The translations under genes were made by a program, and so were the position numbers. Below the pieces are notes generated by a model. It did not search any database. It worked only from the letters and a program-made list of their open reading frames with translations, and was not told the origin of the DNA. A DNA stretch of 15,100 nt from assembly GCA_012965485.1 (NCBI GenBank), contig DTSF01000078.1:1-15100 (forward strand), read 5' to 3'. This document shows positions 1 to 6,921 of this stretch, piece by piece. Every line of letters begins with the position of its first letter. The stretch's first letter is position 1. This DNA is from Dehalococcoidia bacterium (GTDB lineage Bacteria; Chloroflexota; Dehalococcoidia; SAR202; UBA826).

Positions 1-217
1 ACTAGTTAATTTTCTAAGAACCCTTTTCTAAGGATCCTAATGAAGCAACCCTAATACAAATACCAAGCCGAGCTCCAGCTATCAGGCCTCTTATGAGCAC
101 TACACACTGTAGTCATTTAACACTCATGTGTTGATACCGTTAAATAAATTCACTACCATGATAATCGTTGAAAAAATGTACAAGTTTATGATTAATGAAC
201 TGGAATAGAGGGTTTCT
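1..217. other. Intergenic region upstream of the CoA-transferase gene pair
   Basis: All three plus frames meet stop codons within the first 31 bases or so, and no convincing gene is seen on either strand. The region holds two small dyads (annotated separately) and AT-rich sequence before the first gene. A possible -35 element TTGATA lies at 131-136 with a weak TACCAT 17 bp downstream at 154-159. Neither this nor other pairings is strong enough for a firm promoter call. A minus-strand open frame at 124-363 overlaps the start of the CoA-transferase gene and looks like a shadow. Confidence 0.6.
99..132. promoter_or_regulatory. Two adjacent dyads, possible operator for the downstream gene set
   Basis: ACTACA-CAC-TGTAGT at 99-113 is a perfect dyad with 6-bp arms and a 3-nt centre. 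AACAC-TCAT-GTGTT at 119-132 has 5-bp arms and a 4-nt centre. The dyad centres are about 20 bp apart, so both could face the same side of the helix, as paired sites for a dimeric regulator often do. They lie about 90-120 bp upstream of the first start codon, next to the weak TTGATA element. No regulator gene is present in the window, so the role is inferred from symmetry only. Confidence 0.25.
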
Positions 218-1468
218 ATGTCCGAACCGCAAACCTTATTAAGAAAAGGTGCCCTCGAAGGGGTGAGAGTTATTGATTTTTCTTGGATTGTTGCAGGCCC
301 CCAATGTACCAGGATTCTTGGAGATTTTGGAGCAGACGTCATAAAGATAGAAAATGACGCCAATATGGATTACATTCGTGCCAGTAGGCCGGTCGGAGGC
401 TCGAGTTCACCTAACCGTAGTCCATTGTTTACGACACTTAACCGCAATAAGAGAAGCCTTACCCTCAATGTTATGCATCCGAGGGGTATGGAATTATTAA
501 AAGAGCTCATAAAAAAATCAGATGTGATCGTAGAAAATTTCAGCTCGCGGGTATTGGAGAAATGGGGGTTGGGATATGAGGAACAAAAGAAGATTAATCC
601 TAAAATTATTTACTGTAGTATGTCCGGGTTCGGGCATAGTGGCAGGGATCGCGATTTCGTTACCTGGGGACCAACTGCTCAGGCTCTCTCCGGATTGACT
701 TTCATGTCTGGCTTGCCAGGGGAAGAATCGGCCGGGTGGGGCTTTTCCTATATGGATCACACAGGAGGGTTTTACGGAACCATCGCAATCATGATGGCAT
801 TAATTCACCGAAATAAAACAGGTGAGGGTCAGCACATTGATCTTTCCCAAGTTGAGACTGGCATAGCTCTTACAGGCACCGCAGTGCTCGATTACACCGT
901 CAATAACCGACCATTTCACAGAGATGAAATGCCCCCGGGTAACAGGGCTCCTGACCGGCAAATAGCCCCTCATAATAGCTATCCTTGCAAGGGTGACGAC
1001 AGATGGTGTGTTATAGCAGTAACGAATGAAGATGAATGGGATACCTTGGTTGATGCTGTTGGAAATCCAAGTTGGGCAGGGGAAGATCGGTTTGCATCCA
1101 TGGAGTCAAGATTTGCCAATCAAGAGTCTCTAGATGCGTTTATAGCCCAGTGGACTATAAACCATTCTCCATATGAAGTGTTCGACATCCTGCAGAGGGC
1201 CGGGGTGCCGGCGGGAGCTGTTCAGACTCCTATGGAAAGAGCAGAAAAAGACCCTCAATTGAAACACAGAGACTTCATAGCTGAAATCCCACACGAAGAG
1301 CTTGGTAAAGCGAGAGTAGAGTCAATTCCAATGCGAATGTCAGAAACTCCGTGGAAGCTTGAGAGACCTTCACCTTTACTTGGTGAACACTCTGCTGAGA
1401 TATACACAGAGCTATTGGATGTAACCCCAGAGGAATTGGGCACACTGTATGAGGAAGGGATCGCATGA
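218..1468 (+). CDS. Family III CoA-transferase (CaiB/BaiF type), first of an overlapping pair
   Basis: This 416-residue protein has the usual length of family III CoA-transferases, which move CoA between carboxylic acids through an aspartyl-CoA intermediate in the cytoplasm. Seen in the sequence: the N-terminal Rossmann-like opening (GVRVIDFSWIVAGP, residues 15-28), the GADVIKIE strand (38-45), VENF (105-108), and the TGEGQ-ID segment (201-208). D180 in SYMDHTGG sits where the catalytic Asp (Asp169 of formyl-CoA transferase) is expected. ATG 218 is preceded by AGAGGG at 207-212 with 5-nt spacing. Its stop overlaps the start of the next CoA-transferase by 4 bp (ATGA), so the two are translationally coupled. 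The glycine-rich GGGGQ loop of formyl-CoA transferase is not seen, so the substrate is open. The family assignment is secure. Confidence 0.93.
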   Translation: MSEPQTLLRKGALEGVRVIDFSWIVAGPQCTRILGDFGADVIKIENDANMDYIRASRPVGGSSSPNRSPLFTTLNRNKRSLTLNVMHPRGMELLKELIKKSDVIVENFSSRVLEKWGLGYEEQKKINPKIIYCSMSGFGHSGRDRDFVTWGPTAQALSGLTFMSGLPGEESAGWGFSYMDHTGGFYGTIAIMMALIHRNKTGEGQHIDLSQVETGIALTGTAVLDYTVNNRPFHRDEMPPGNRAPDRQIAPHNSYPCKGDDRWCVIAVTNEDEWDTLVDAVGNPSWAGEDRFASMESRFANQESLDAFIAQWTINHSPYEVFDILQRAGVPAGAVQTPMERAEKDPQLKHRDFIAEIPHEELGKARVESIPMRMSETPWKLERPSPLLGEHSAEIYTELLDVTPEELGTLYEEGIA

Positions 1469-2784
1469 TTAGTCAATCACAACAACCCCCCCCTGAGCGA
1501 ACTGGTGGTGCTCTCGAGGGCATAACTGTCATTGAATTGTGTGGTGCTCGGGGGCATTTTATGGCGAAACTAATGGGTGATATGGGGGCAAGAGTTATAA
1601 AAATAGAACCTTTGGGTGGAGCCTCTGAACGGCAGATAGGCCCATTTATGGATGATGATCCTCATCCTGATCGTAGTTTATTTTTCTGGGCCCATAACAC
1701 TTCAAAAGAAAGTTTGGAACTAAACATAGAAACGCCTGAAGGCCAGAAAATCATTAAGAGGCTTGCAGCTATTGCTGACGTAATATTGGAAGATTTTGAA
1801 CCGGGATACCTGCCATCTTTGGGATTGGGGTACAAAAATTTGTCTGCAGGAAACGAAAGATTGGTTATGACTTCCTTGACAGCCTTTGGCCAAGATGGCC
1901 CTTATCGAGACTATAAGTCGACTGATATCGTGGCCCTGGCTATGGGAGGGATTATGCACTCCTGTGGCTACGATGATTTGCCAGGTAGCCCGCCGATCAG
2001 GCCCAGTGGAGATCATGGCGATAAAATTGCCTCACATTACGGTTTGATGGGAACTCTTGCAGCAATATTCAACAGGCATTTTTCTGGGAAAGGTCAATAT
2101 ATAGACGCATCTGCTCATGAAGCGTGTAATTCTACAACTGAGCACGCTCTTCCGACCTACCTTTACGAAGGGGAAAATGTTTTTAGACAAACAGGTAGGC
2201 ATCACTCAACCACACCTACCCCTAAAACCTTGTGTAAGACATCTGATGGGAAATATCTGATTGTGTTTCAGCTGTTTAATAACTTACATTCCTGGTTGTC
2301 GCTCGTAAGGTGGATGGCAGATGCTGGTATGGCTGAAGATTTGCAAGAAGAAAGGTATAAAGATATGGCGAGAGGGGGAAGCAGGGGCATGCGTGCAGCT
2401 AAAGATACTACTGATTCCGACCACGCTTTTGAGGTGGTTAGAAGATTCATCGCTTCCCAAACCTCTGAAGGTATCTACAGGGGTGCTCAAAATTTGAAAT
2501 TCCCATGGGGGCAGGTGAGGTCGCCAGAAGAAAATTTGCACGATCCTCATTTTGCTGAAGATCGCCAAATGTTTGCCAACATCCATCATCCAGAGATGGG
2601 AGAAGGGGTCAGTTTCAAATATGTAGGCAGACCATACCGATTCACCGAATCACCATGGGATGCCTTTAGGCCACCTCTTGTCGGGGAGCATACAAAATCA
2701 ATTCTTTCAGTTGATCTTGAATATTCTGCGCAAGATCTAAAAACTCTTGAAGTAAACGGGATTATTTCCTCTAATCAAAACTAG
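1465..2784 (+). CDS. Family III CoA-transferase (CaiB/BaiF type), second of an overlapping pair
   Basis: This 439-residue homologue of the preceding gene is clearly more diverged. Family signs are GITVIELCG (19-27), GARVIKIEP (41-49), LEDFEPG (108-114), FGQDGPYRD (141-149) and SGKGQYIDAS (207-216). D186 in GDHGDKIAS aligns with the catalytic Asp. The AGP motif that normally lies near the CoA site in the first helix turn is replaced by GARG (27-30). ATG 1465 overlaps the previous stop and has AAGGGA at 1455-1460. A run of eight C (1486-1493) encodes prolines in the N-terminal tail. Adjacent, unequal CaiB-type genes are known as two-subunit transferases: BbsE/BbsF (succinyl-CoA:benzylsuccinate) and SmtA/SmtB (succinyl-CoA:malate). 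I infer a heteromer with the upstream protein. The substrate is unknown. Confidence 0.9.
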   Translation: MISQSQQPPPERTGGALEGITVIELCGARGHFMAKLMGDMGARVIKIEPLGGASERQIGPFMDDDPHPDRSLFFWAHNTSKESLELNIETPEGQKIIKRLAAIADVILEDFEPGYLPSLGLGYKNLSAGNERLVMTSLTAFGQDGPYRDYKSTDIVALAMGGIMHSCGYDDLPGSPPIRPSGDHGDKIASHYGLMGTLAAIFNRHFSGKGQYIDASAHEACNSTTEHALPTYLYEGENVFRQTGRHHSTTPTPKTLCKTSDGKYLIVFQLFNNLHSWLSLVRWMADAGMAEDLQEERYKDMARGGSRGMRAAKDTTDSDHAFEVVRRFIASQTSEGIYRGAQNLKFPWGQVRSPEENLHDPHFAEDRQMFANIHHPEMGEGVSFKYVGRPYRFTESPWDAFRPPLVGEHTKSILSVDLEYSAQDLKTLEVNGIISSNQN

Positions 2785-2800
2785 AGGATTAATATATTTA
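2767..2800 (+). terminator. Hairpin spanning the stop codon of the second CoA-transferase
   Basis: TCCTCTA (2767-2773) and TAGAGGA (2782-2788) form a perfect 7-bp stem around an 8-nt loop. The right arm contains the TAG stop codon. The tail TTAATATATTT follows directly but is not a pure T-run. This could be a leaky intrinsic terminator or an mRNA 3'-end stabiliser separating the CoA-transferase pair from the DUF35/thiolase-like genes 100 bp downstream. The stem is moderate and no folding energy was computed. Confidence 0.4.
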
Positions 2801-2888
2801 ACTTAAACCCAAAATTTGGTCAGCGTGGTTGGATTTTATTTGGTGGTGTTAATATGTCGCCAAAGGGAAAGTAAAAAGGGGGTATTAA

Positions 2889-3296
2889 GTGAAGCAAGGG
2901 GTAATTCCGGATCAACTTACTGAACCATTTTGGTCGGCGGCAAACGAATCCAAACTAGTTATTCAAAATTGTTCGGTATGTGACCGCCTTCAGCATCCCC
3001 CTGCACAAGAATGTGGGCAATGTAAGTCTGGAGCCAACCTCGAATGGAAAGAGATGAGCGGTAAAGGTCGCATATATAACTATGGCGTAGTACATGACTG
3101 CCCGATACGCCTTCTACAAGATGATCAGCCTTTTAATGTAGCAGTGGTCATGCTGGATGATGATCCAGGGATTCAGATGTACTCTCATCTGCCAGGTACA
3201 CCTGTGGACGGGGTGCCTGTAGGAGCTGAAGTGGGTGTGGTGTTTGAAGAGACCGCAAATGGTCAGAAAGTACCAGAATGGAAGGTAGTTACATAA
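2889..3296 (+). CDS. Zn-ribbon / OB-fold protein (DUF35 family), partner of the thiolase-like protein
   Basis: This 135-residue protein has the standard DUF35 layout. An N-terminal helix (PDQLTEPFWSAANESKL) is followed by a rubredoxin-like zinc ribbon with cysteines C28, C31, C42 and C45 (CxxC-x10-CxxC), then a beta-rich OB-fold from about residue 50, containing GKGRIYNYGVVH (58-69) and ending in WKVV. In characterised systems such proteins bind thiolase-superfamily enzymes and are needed for their activity or CoA-substrate channel: BbsA with BbsB, and ChsH2 with Ltp2. Here it lies 48 bp upstream of a thiolase-like gene, so an obligate complex is the natural inference. The start is GTG at 2889, chosen because a GGGGG run (2878-2882) gives a good ribosome-binding site 6 nt upstream and the frame matches the family N terminus. 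The 104-bp gap upstream holds no clear promoter. Confidence 0.9.
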   Translation: MKQGVIPDQLTEPFWSAANESKLVIQNCSVCDRLQHPPAQECGQCKSGANLEWKEMSGKGRIYNYGVVHDCPIRLLQDDQPFNVAVVMLDDDPGIQMYSHLPGTPVDGVPVGAEVGVVFEETANGQKVPEWKVVT

Positions 3297-3307
3297 GTTT
3301 TATGGTT

Positions 3308-3326
3308 TTAGGCATGTATCGCCTAA
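3308..3326 (+). repeat. Small hairpin between the DUF35 and thiolase-like genes
   Basis: TTAGGC (3308-3313) and GCCTAA (3321-3326) form a perfect 6-bp stem with a 7-nt loop. It ends five bases before the AGAGGA ribosome-binding site (3331-3336) of the thiolase-like gene. There is no T-tract, so it is unlikely to terminate. It may stabilise the message or set the ratio of the two partner proteins. The function is inferred. Confidence 0.3.
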
Positions 3327-3344
3327 TAAAAGAGGATAGTTAAC

Positions 3345-4667
3345 ATGACAACAGGATACGCTCCACCTTCAATGTATCGAAGCCGTGAAGGTGTGGGAGT
3401 TTGGAAACACAGAGGTAAGGTGGCTGCTGTGGGGATTGGCCATTCGCCGACGGAACGAAGATGGGACGAAAAGCCGGAGACATCTGTAGGTGCATGGAGC
3501 ATTTTGGCCTTGAGAAATGCCATGGCGGATGCCGGAGTTACACCTGATCAAGTTGACGGCCTCGTTATTGTTCCTGAGACCACGACAGGAGCTTTTTGGC
3601 CAGAAGACAAAGCGCTGCCTCAAGATGTTATTGAGGCATTTGTTCAGACCAAGGATCCTCTAGACGGAATAGCTAAATTAAGTGTCGATTGGCTGTTGGA
3701 AAATATGCCTGAGCTGACTGATATAAATTACTCGCTTTATGCCCCTGTGTGTATGTCAAATGCATTAAATGTTGCAGCGCAAGTTGTCGGTGATGGGTTG
3801 GCCCACACGGTTCTTGTATTGAAGGCCTGGCACAACCTTCAAGGTCGTTATTATCAAGGGGGGCAAAATGCCCAGGATGCCATAGGCGGTACAAGTGCTA
3901 TGCGTAGTCTTTGGGGCGCTCCAGCATGCTATGGGACCGCGTTGCAGTTTGCTGAATACTGCCATAAATATGGAAAAAACCATGACATGATGACTCCATT
4001 TATCATTAATTCTCGCCGGAATGGGTTAATGTTCCCTGAAGGGTACTGGGCTCAGCACCGGCCTGAAGAACTGACGGATGAAGACTACCAACTTGCAAGG
4101 TGGATAGCTAAGCCTGCCAACCTTTTTGATAACGACATACCAATTATGTGTGCGGCGTCTTATCTGTTTACTACAGCAGAGAGGGCGAAGGACATGAAAC
4201 AAAAACCCGTTTACATACTCAACCATGCTGATAGCAATGCCGTTCCTCGGGGATTGACTCCTACTTTGGATGAAGTGGAGGCTGAGTGTGCACTAACAGG
4301 AAGGAAGATATATGAAGGTGCAGGAATAACTGCGTCAGATATATCTTTCGAAAATATGTACGATGGATTTACCCAGTTCCATCAATTTCATATTGAAGGT
4401 CTTGGATATCGAGGCATGGGGTTTGGAGATGCCTTAGATTTCTATCAGACCGATATCAGTATTGAGGGGCCGAACCCGGTCTCACCCAGCGGAGGAAACA
4501 TAGGTAGCGGAAGGAGCAGGTTTTGGATGCATACGGATTCAATCCAGCAACTTCAAGGTCGAGCGGGAGGCCGGCAAATCACAGGTGTCAACGCTGAGAT
4601 TGGTGTTTCAGGAGGGCCGATGCCTTTGGGCGGAAATTACACGGTGTGGAGTGCTACACCGGACTAG
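3345..4667 (+). CDS. Thiolase-superfamily protein (lipid-transfer/SCP2-like) lacking the usual thiolase triad; possible C-C lyase
   Basis: This 440-residue protein has the thiolase fold signatures of the lipid-transfer/SCP2 branch: an N-terminal half with SVGAWSILALRNAMADAG (47-64) and a nucleophile-like C136 in APVCMSNA. The second half has NMYDGFTQF (337-345), NPVSPSGGNIGSGR (377-390) and IQQLQGRAG (400-408). Canonical SCP2-thiolases carry HDCF and GHP motifs. Here they read YDGF (339-342) and GSGR (387-390), so the catalytic His and second Cys are missing. Tyr in a YDxF motif is a feature of Ltp2-type steroid side-chain aldolases, which also need a DUF35 partner. The partner-like gene lies directly upstream. 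The protein could therefore be a retro-aldol lyase or a transferase with altered chemistry, rather than an acetyl-CoA acetyltransferase. ATG 3345 has AGAGGA 8 nt upstream. The fold is secure; the reaction is not. Confidence 0.85.
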   Translation: MTTGYAPPSMYRSREGVGVWKHRGKVAAVGIGHSPTERRWDEKPETSVGAWSILALRNAMADAGVTPDQVDGLVIVPETTTGAFWPEDKALPQDVIEAFVQTKDPLDGIAKLSVDWLLENMPELTDINYSLYAPVCMSNALNVAAQVVGDGLAHTVLVLKAWHNLQGRYYQGGQNAQDAIGGTSAMRSLWGAPACYGTALQFAEYCHKYGKNHDMMTPFIINSRRNGLMFPEGYWAQHRPEELTDEDYQLARWIAKPANLFDNDIPIMCAASYLFTTAERAKDMKQKPVYILNHADSNAVPRGLTPTLDEVEAECALTGRKIYEGAGITASDISFENMYDGFTQFHQFHIEGLGYRGMGFGDALDFYQTDISIEGPNPVSPSGGNIGSGRSRFWMHTDSIQQLQGRAGGRQITGVNAEIGVSGGPMPLGGNYTVWSATPD

Positions 4668-4708
4668 ATTAAATTTTGTTGTTATTTGAATTTGAGTGAA
4701 TAATTAAT

Positions 4709-5053
4709 TTGTCGATACTAATTAGCTTTGATATAGACGGTACCTTGGAAATAGGAGACCCCCCTGGCGCAGTAACGCTGGAGATGGTGAAGACCGCTCG
4801 AGCCAAAGGGATACTCACAGGAAGTTGCTCTGATCGACCCATGAGCGCCCAGCGGGCGATCTGGGAAGAGTATGGCATCGAATATGATTTCGTATGTTAC
4901 AAACATCTTTTGCCAGATCTAAAAAAACAATTTGATGCGGAGAGCTACTACCATGTGGGGGATAGGGATGATCTAGATCGAAAGTATGCGATGCGGGCTG
5001 GGTTCGGGTTTTTCTGGCCCGATGAGGCTGCCGAAAATCCTTTGCTCCTTTAA
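4709..5053 (+). CDS. Minimal HAD-superfamily hydrolase-like protein
   Basis: This 114-residue protein carries HAD motifs in order. Motif I is SFDIDGT (6-12), with nucleophile D8 and acid/base D10. A motif II-like GSCSDRP lies at 38-44, and lysines follow K65 ([10 protein letters not shown]). Motif IV is HVGDRDDLD (82-90). HAD enzymes are mostly magnesium-dependent phosphatases. No cap domain fits at this length, so a capless enzyme acting on a large or protein substrate, or a degenerate member, is possible. The start is TTG at 4709: an in-frame TGA lies at 4697, no ATG or GTG is available before motif I, and GAGTGA (4694-4699) gives a weak ribosome-binding site. It lies 41 bp after the thiolase-like gene and 71 bp before oxc, so co-transcription is likely. 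No substrate can be named. Confidence 0.75.
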   Translation: MSILISFDIDGTLEIGDPPGAVTLEMVKTARAKGILTGSCSDRPMSAQRAIWEEYGIEYDFVCYKHLLPDLKKQFDAESYYHVGDRDDLDRKYAMRAGFGFFWPDEAAENPLLL

Positions 5054-5078
5054 GATGGATTCTGATTTGTCCCAGTCA

Positions 5079-5124
5079 GAGGGTCACTTATTCACTCAAT
5101 AAAACAATTAACAAGGAGACCCTC
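5079..5124 (+). promoter_or_regulatory. Inverted repeat occluding the start region of oxc
   Basis: GAGGGTC (5079-5085) and GACCCTC (5118-5124) are perfect 7-bp complements separated by 32 nt. The right arm fills the spacer between the ribosome-binding site AAGGAG (5113-5118) and the ATG at 5125. Pairing in mRNA would place the ribosome-binding site at the stem edge and the start codon directly after the stem, which could lower initiation. This is direct sequence observation; regulation is inferred. The loop shows no known riboswitch pattern that I recognise. Confidence 0.35.
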
Positions 5125-6864
5125 ATGGCTGACTCAACTACACCAGTAAGAAATGGGGAAACTACTGAGACTGAGGATCTGACTGACGGCTTTAACCTCG
5201 TCATTGACGCCCTCAAACTCAATGAGATCAACACCATTTATAATGTTCCTGGGATTCCTATCACAGATCTCGGGCGTATGATGCAAGCCTCGGATATGAG
5301 GATACTGTCATTTCGACACGAACAAAATGCAGGATACGCCGCAGCTGCAGCAGGATTTCTTACAAAAAAACCTGGAATTTGTTTGACCGTGTCAGCTCCC
5401 GGGTTTTTAAATGGCCTGACAGCTTTAGCTCACGCCACAACAAACTGCTTTCCAATGATCTTGATTAGCGGCTCTTCTGAGAGAGAAATAATTGATCTTC
5501 AGCAGGGTGACTACGAGGAAATGGATCAGCTGGCCGTTGCAAAGCCGCTCTGCAAGGCTGCTTACAGGGTACTCAATGTAGAAGATATTGGTATTGGTAT
5601 CGCTCGCGCTATACGGGCTGCTGTTTCTGGACGACCAGGTGGTGTTTATCTTGACCTACCAGGTAAGCTTTTTACTCAGGTTATAAATGCAGATGAAGGT
5701 GCTAAATCACTAGTGAAGGTAATCGATGCGGCTCCAAGTCAGCTTCCCTCAAAAGAGTCAGTTGATAGAGCTTTAGATTTGCTCAGAACAGCTGCACGTC
5801 CTCTCATTATTCTAGGTAAAGGGGCAGCCTATTCACAGGCAGATGAAGATATTCGAGTTTTGGTAGAAAAAAGTGGTATTCCATATCTACCGATGAGTAT
5901 GGCCAAGGGGCTTTTGCCTGATACCCACTCACAGTCTGCGTCTGCTGCACGATCGTTAGTCCTAAAAGAATCCGATGTAGTAATGGTGGTAGGTGCTCGG
6001 ATAAATTGGCTTTTGTCTCACGGTAAAGGTAGAACCTGGGGTGATCAACCCAAGAAATTTATCCAGATTGATATAGAACCTAAAGAGATGGACAGCAATG
6101 TTGAGATTGCAGCCCCGGTGGTCGGTGACATAGGTTCATGTGTTAAATCGTTGCTCGATGGCATGGGAGAAGAGTGGCCTATGCCTCCATCAGAATGGAC
6201 GGATGAAGTCAGATCCAAAGTTGAAACCAATATTGGGCGAATGGCACCACGATTGGAAAACAATAACGACCCAATGGATTTCCACGGAGCCCTAGGTGCC
6301 TTGAGAACAGTTATCAAAGAAAGGCCAGATGCAATTCTTGTAAATGAGGGTGCCAACACCCTTGATTTCGCCAGGACAATAATTGACATGTATAAACCCA
6401 GAAAGCGAATCGATGTAGGGACTTGGGGTGTCATGGGAATTGGAATGGGTTCTGCAATTGCGGCGGCTGTAGAAACCGGCCATCCTGTACTCGCGATCGA
6501 AGGAGATAGTGCCTTCGGGTTCTCTGGTATGGAAATTGAAACAATTTGCCGGTATGACCTGCCGGTTTGCGTGGTAGTTTTCAATAATAGTGGCATCTAC
6601 CGTGGGATGGACACCAATCCGACTGGTGGTGCAGACGCTGCTACCACAGTATTTGTCAAAAATTCAAGGTACGACAAAATGATAGAGGCTTTTGGAGGAG
6701 TTGGGATGAGCGTGAAATCGCCGGAGGAATTAAGCCATGCAGTGAACGAAGCAATGGATTCTGGGAAACCAACCCTAATTAATGCTGTTATCGATAGCAG
6801 CGCGGGAACAGAAAGTGGCCGGATCGGTAACTTAAACCCGAAAAGTGTTGTGGCAAAAAAATAA
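5125..6864 (+). CDS. oxc: Oxalyl-CoA decarboxylase (thiamine-diphosphate enzyme)
   Basis: This 579-residue cytoplasmic enzyme decarboxylates oxalyl-CoA to formyl-CoA and CO2 using thiamine diphosphate and Mg2+. The similarity to Oxalobacter formigenes Oxc runs end to end, including [12 protein letters not shown] (62-73), [11 protein letters not shown] (88-98), SGSSEREI (115-122), [12 protein letters not shown] (124-135) and [11 protein letters not shown] (432-442). The cofactor-activating Glu is E66. Residues matching Oxc Tyr120, Glu121, Tyr483 and Ser553 are Y130, E131, Y492 and S564. The ThDP motif is GDS...NN (460-462, 487-488), with Ser in place of the last Gly, as in the Oxalobacter enzyme. 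ATG 5125 has AAGGAG with 6-nt spacing. The first 17 residues or so form a polar tail beyond the family core. It is the last gene of the plus-strand set. Related 2-hydroxyacyl-CoA lyases are a less likely alternative, given the retained Oxc residues. Confidence 0.95.
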   Translation: MADSTTPVRNGETTETEDLTDGFNLVIDALKLNEINTIYNVPGIPITDLGRMMQASDMRILSFRHEQNAGYAAAAAGFLTKKPGICLTVSAPGFLNGLTALAHATTNCFPMILISGSSEREIIDLQQGDYEEMDQLAVAKPLCKAAYRVLNVEDIGIGIARAIRAAVSGRPGGVYLDLPGKLFTQVINADEGAKSLVKVIDAAPSQLPSKESVDRALDLLRTAARPLIILGKGAAYSQADEDIRVLVEKSGIPYLPMSMAKGLLPDTHSQSASAARSLVLKESDVVMVVGARINWLLSHGKGRTWGDQPKKFIQIDIEPKEMDSNVEIAAPVVGDIGSCVKSLLDGMGEEWPMPPSEWTDEVRSKVETNIGRMAPRLENNNDPMDFHGALGALRTVIKERPDAILVNEGANTLDFARTIIDMYKPRKRIDVGTWGVMGIGMGSAIAAAVETGHPVLAIEGDSAFGFSGMEIETICRYDLPVCVVVFNNSGIYRGMDTNPTGGADAATTVFVKNSRYDKMIEAFGGVGMSVKSPEELSHAVNEAMDSGKPTLINAVIDSSAGTESGRIGNLNPKSVVAKK

Positions 6865-6867
6865 ATG

Positions 6868-6921
6868 CTCAATTTCTTTGACCTAATGATGGGTCTTTGG
6901 CCAAGGACTTTACAAATTGAG
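6868..6921. terminator. Nested dyads at the oxc / ald-like convergent junction
   Basis: An outer 8-bp perfect repeat, CTCAATTT (6868-6875) with AAATTGAG (6914-6921), encloses GACC/GGTC (6880-6883, 6892-6895). It also encloses a 16-nt near-palindrome at 6893-6908 centred on TTGGCCAA, with one T/G mismatch per arm pair. The right outer arm lies inside the 3' end of the minus-strand gene. The position between two convergent stops (6864 and 6910) suits a bidirectional terminator. No classic T-run follows on either strand, so this is a structural guess. Confidence 0.35.

Noticed and set aside
2854..2874. Six-codon ORF (MSPKGK) upstream of the DUF35 gene
   Set aside because: Too short to judge. 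No good ribosome-binding site, and it ends just before the real one at 2878-2882.
218..4667. Benzylsuccinate degradation (bbs) operon
   Set aside because: Only the CoA-transferase pair and DUF35/thiolase-like genes correspond. The dehydrogenase and hydratase genes are absent and the thiolase-like protein lacks thiolase motifs.
6045..6596. 183-codon minus-strand open frame
   Set aside because: It lies wholly inside oxc, whose family match is unambiguous. Its low-complexity Ser/Ile/Pro-rich product shows no family motif.
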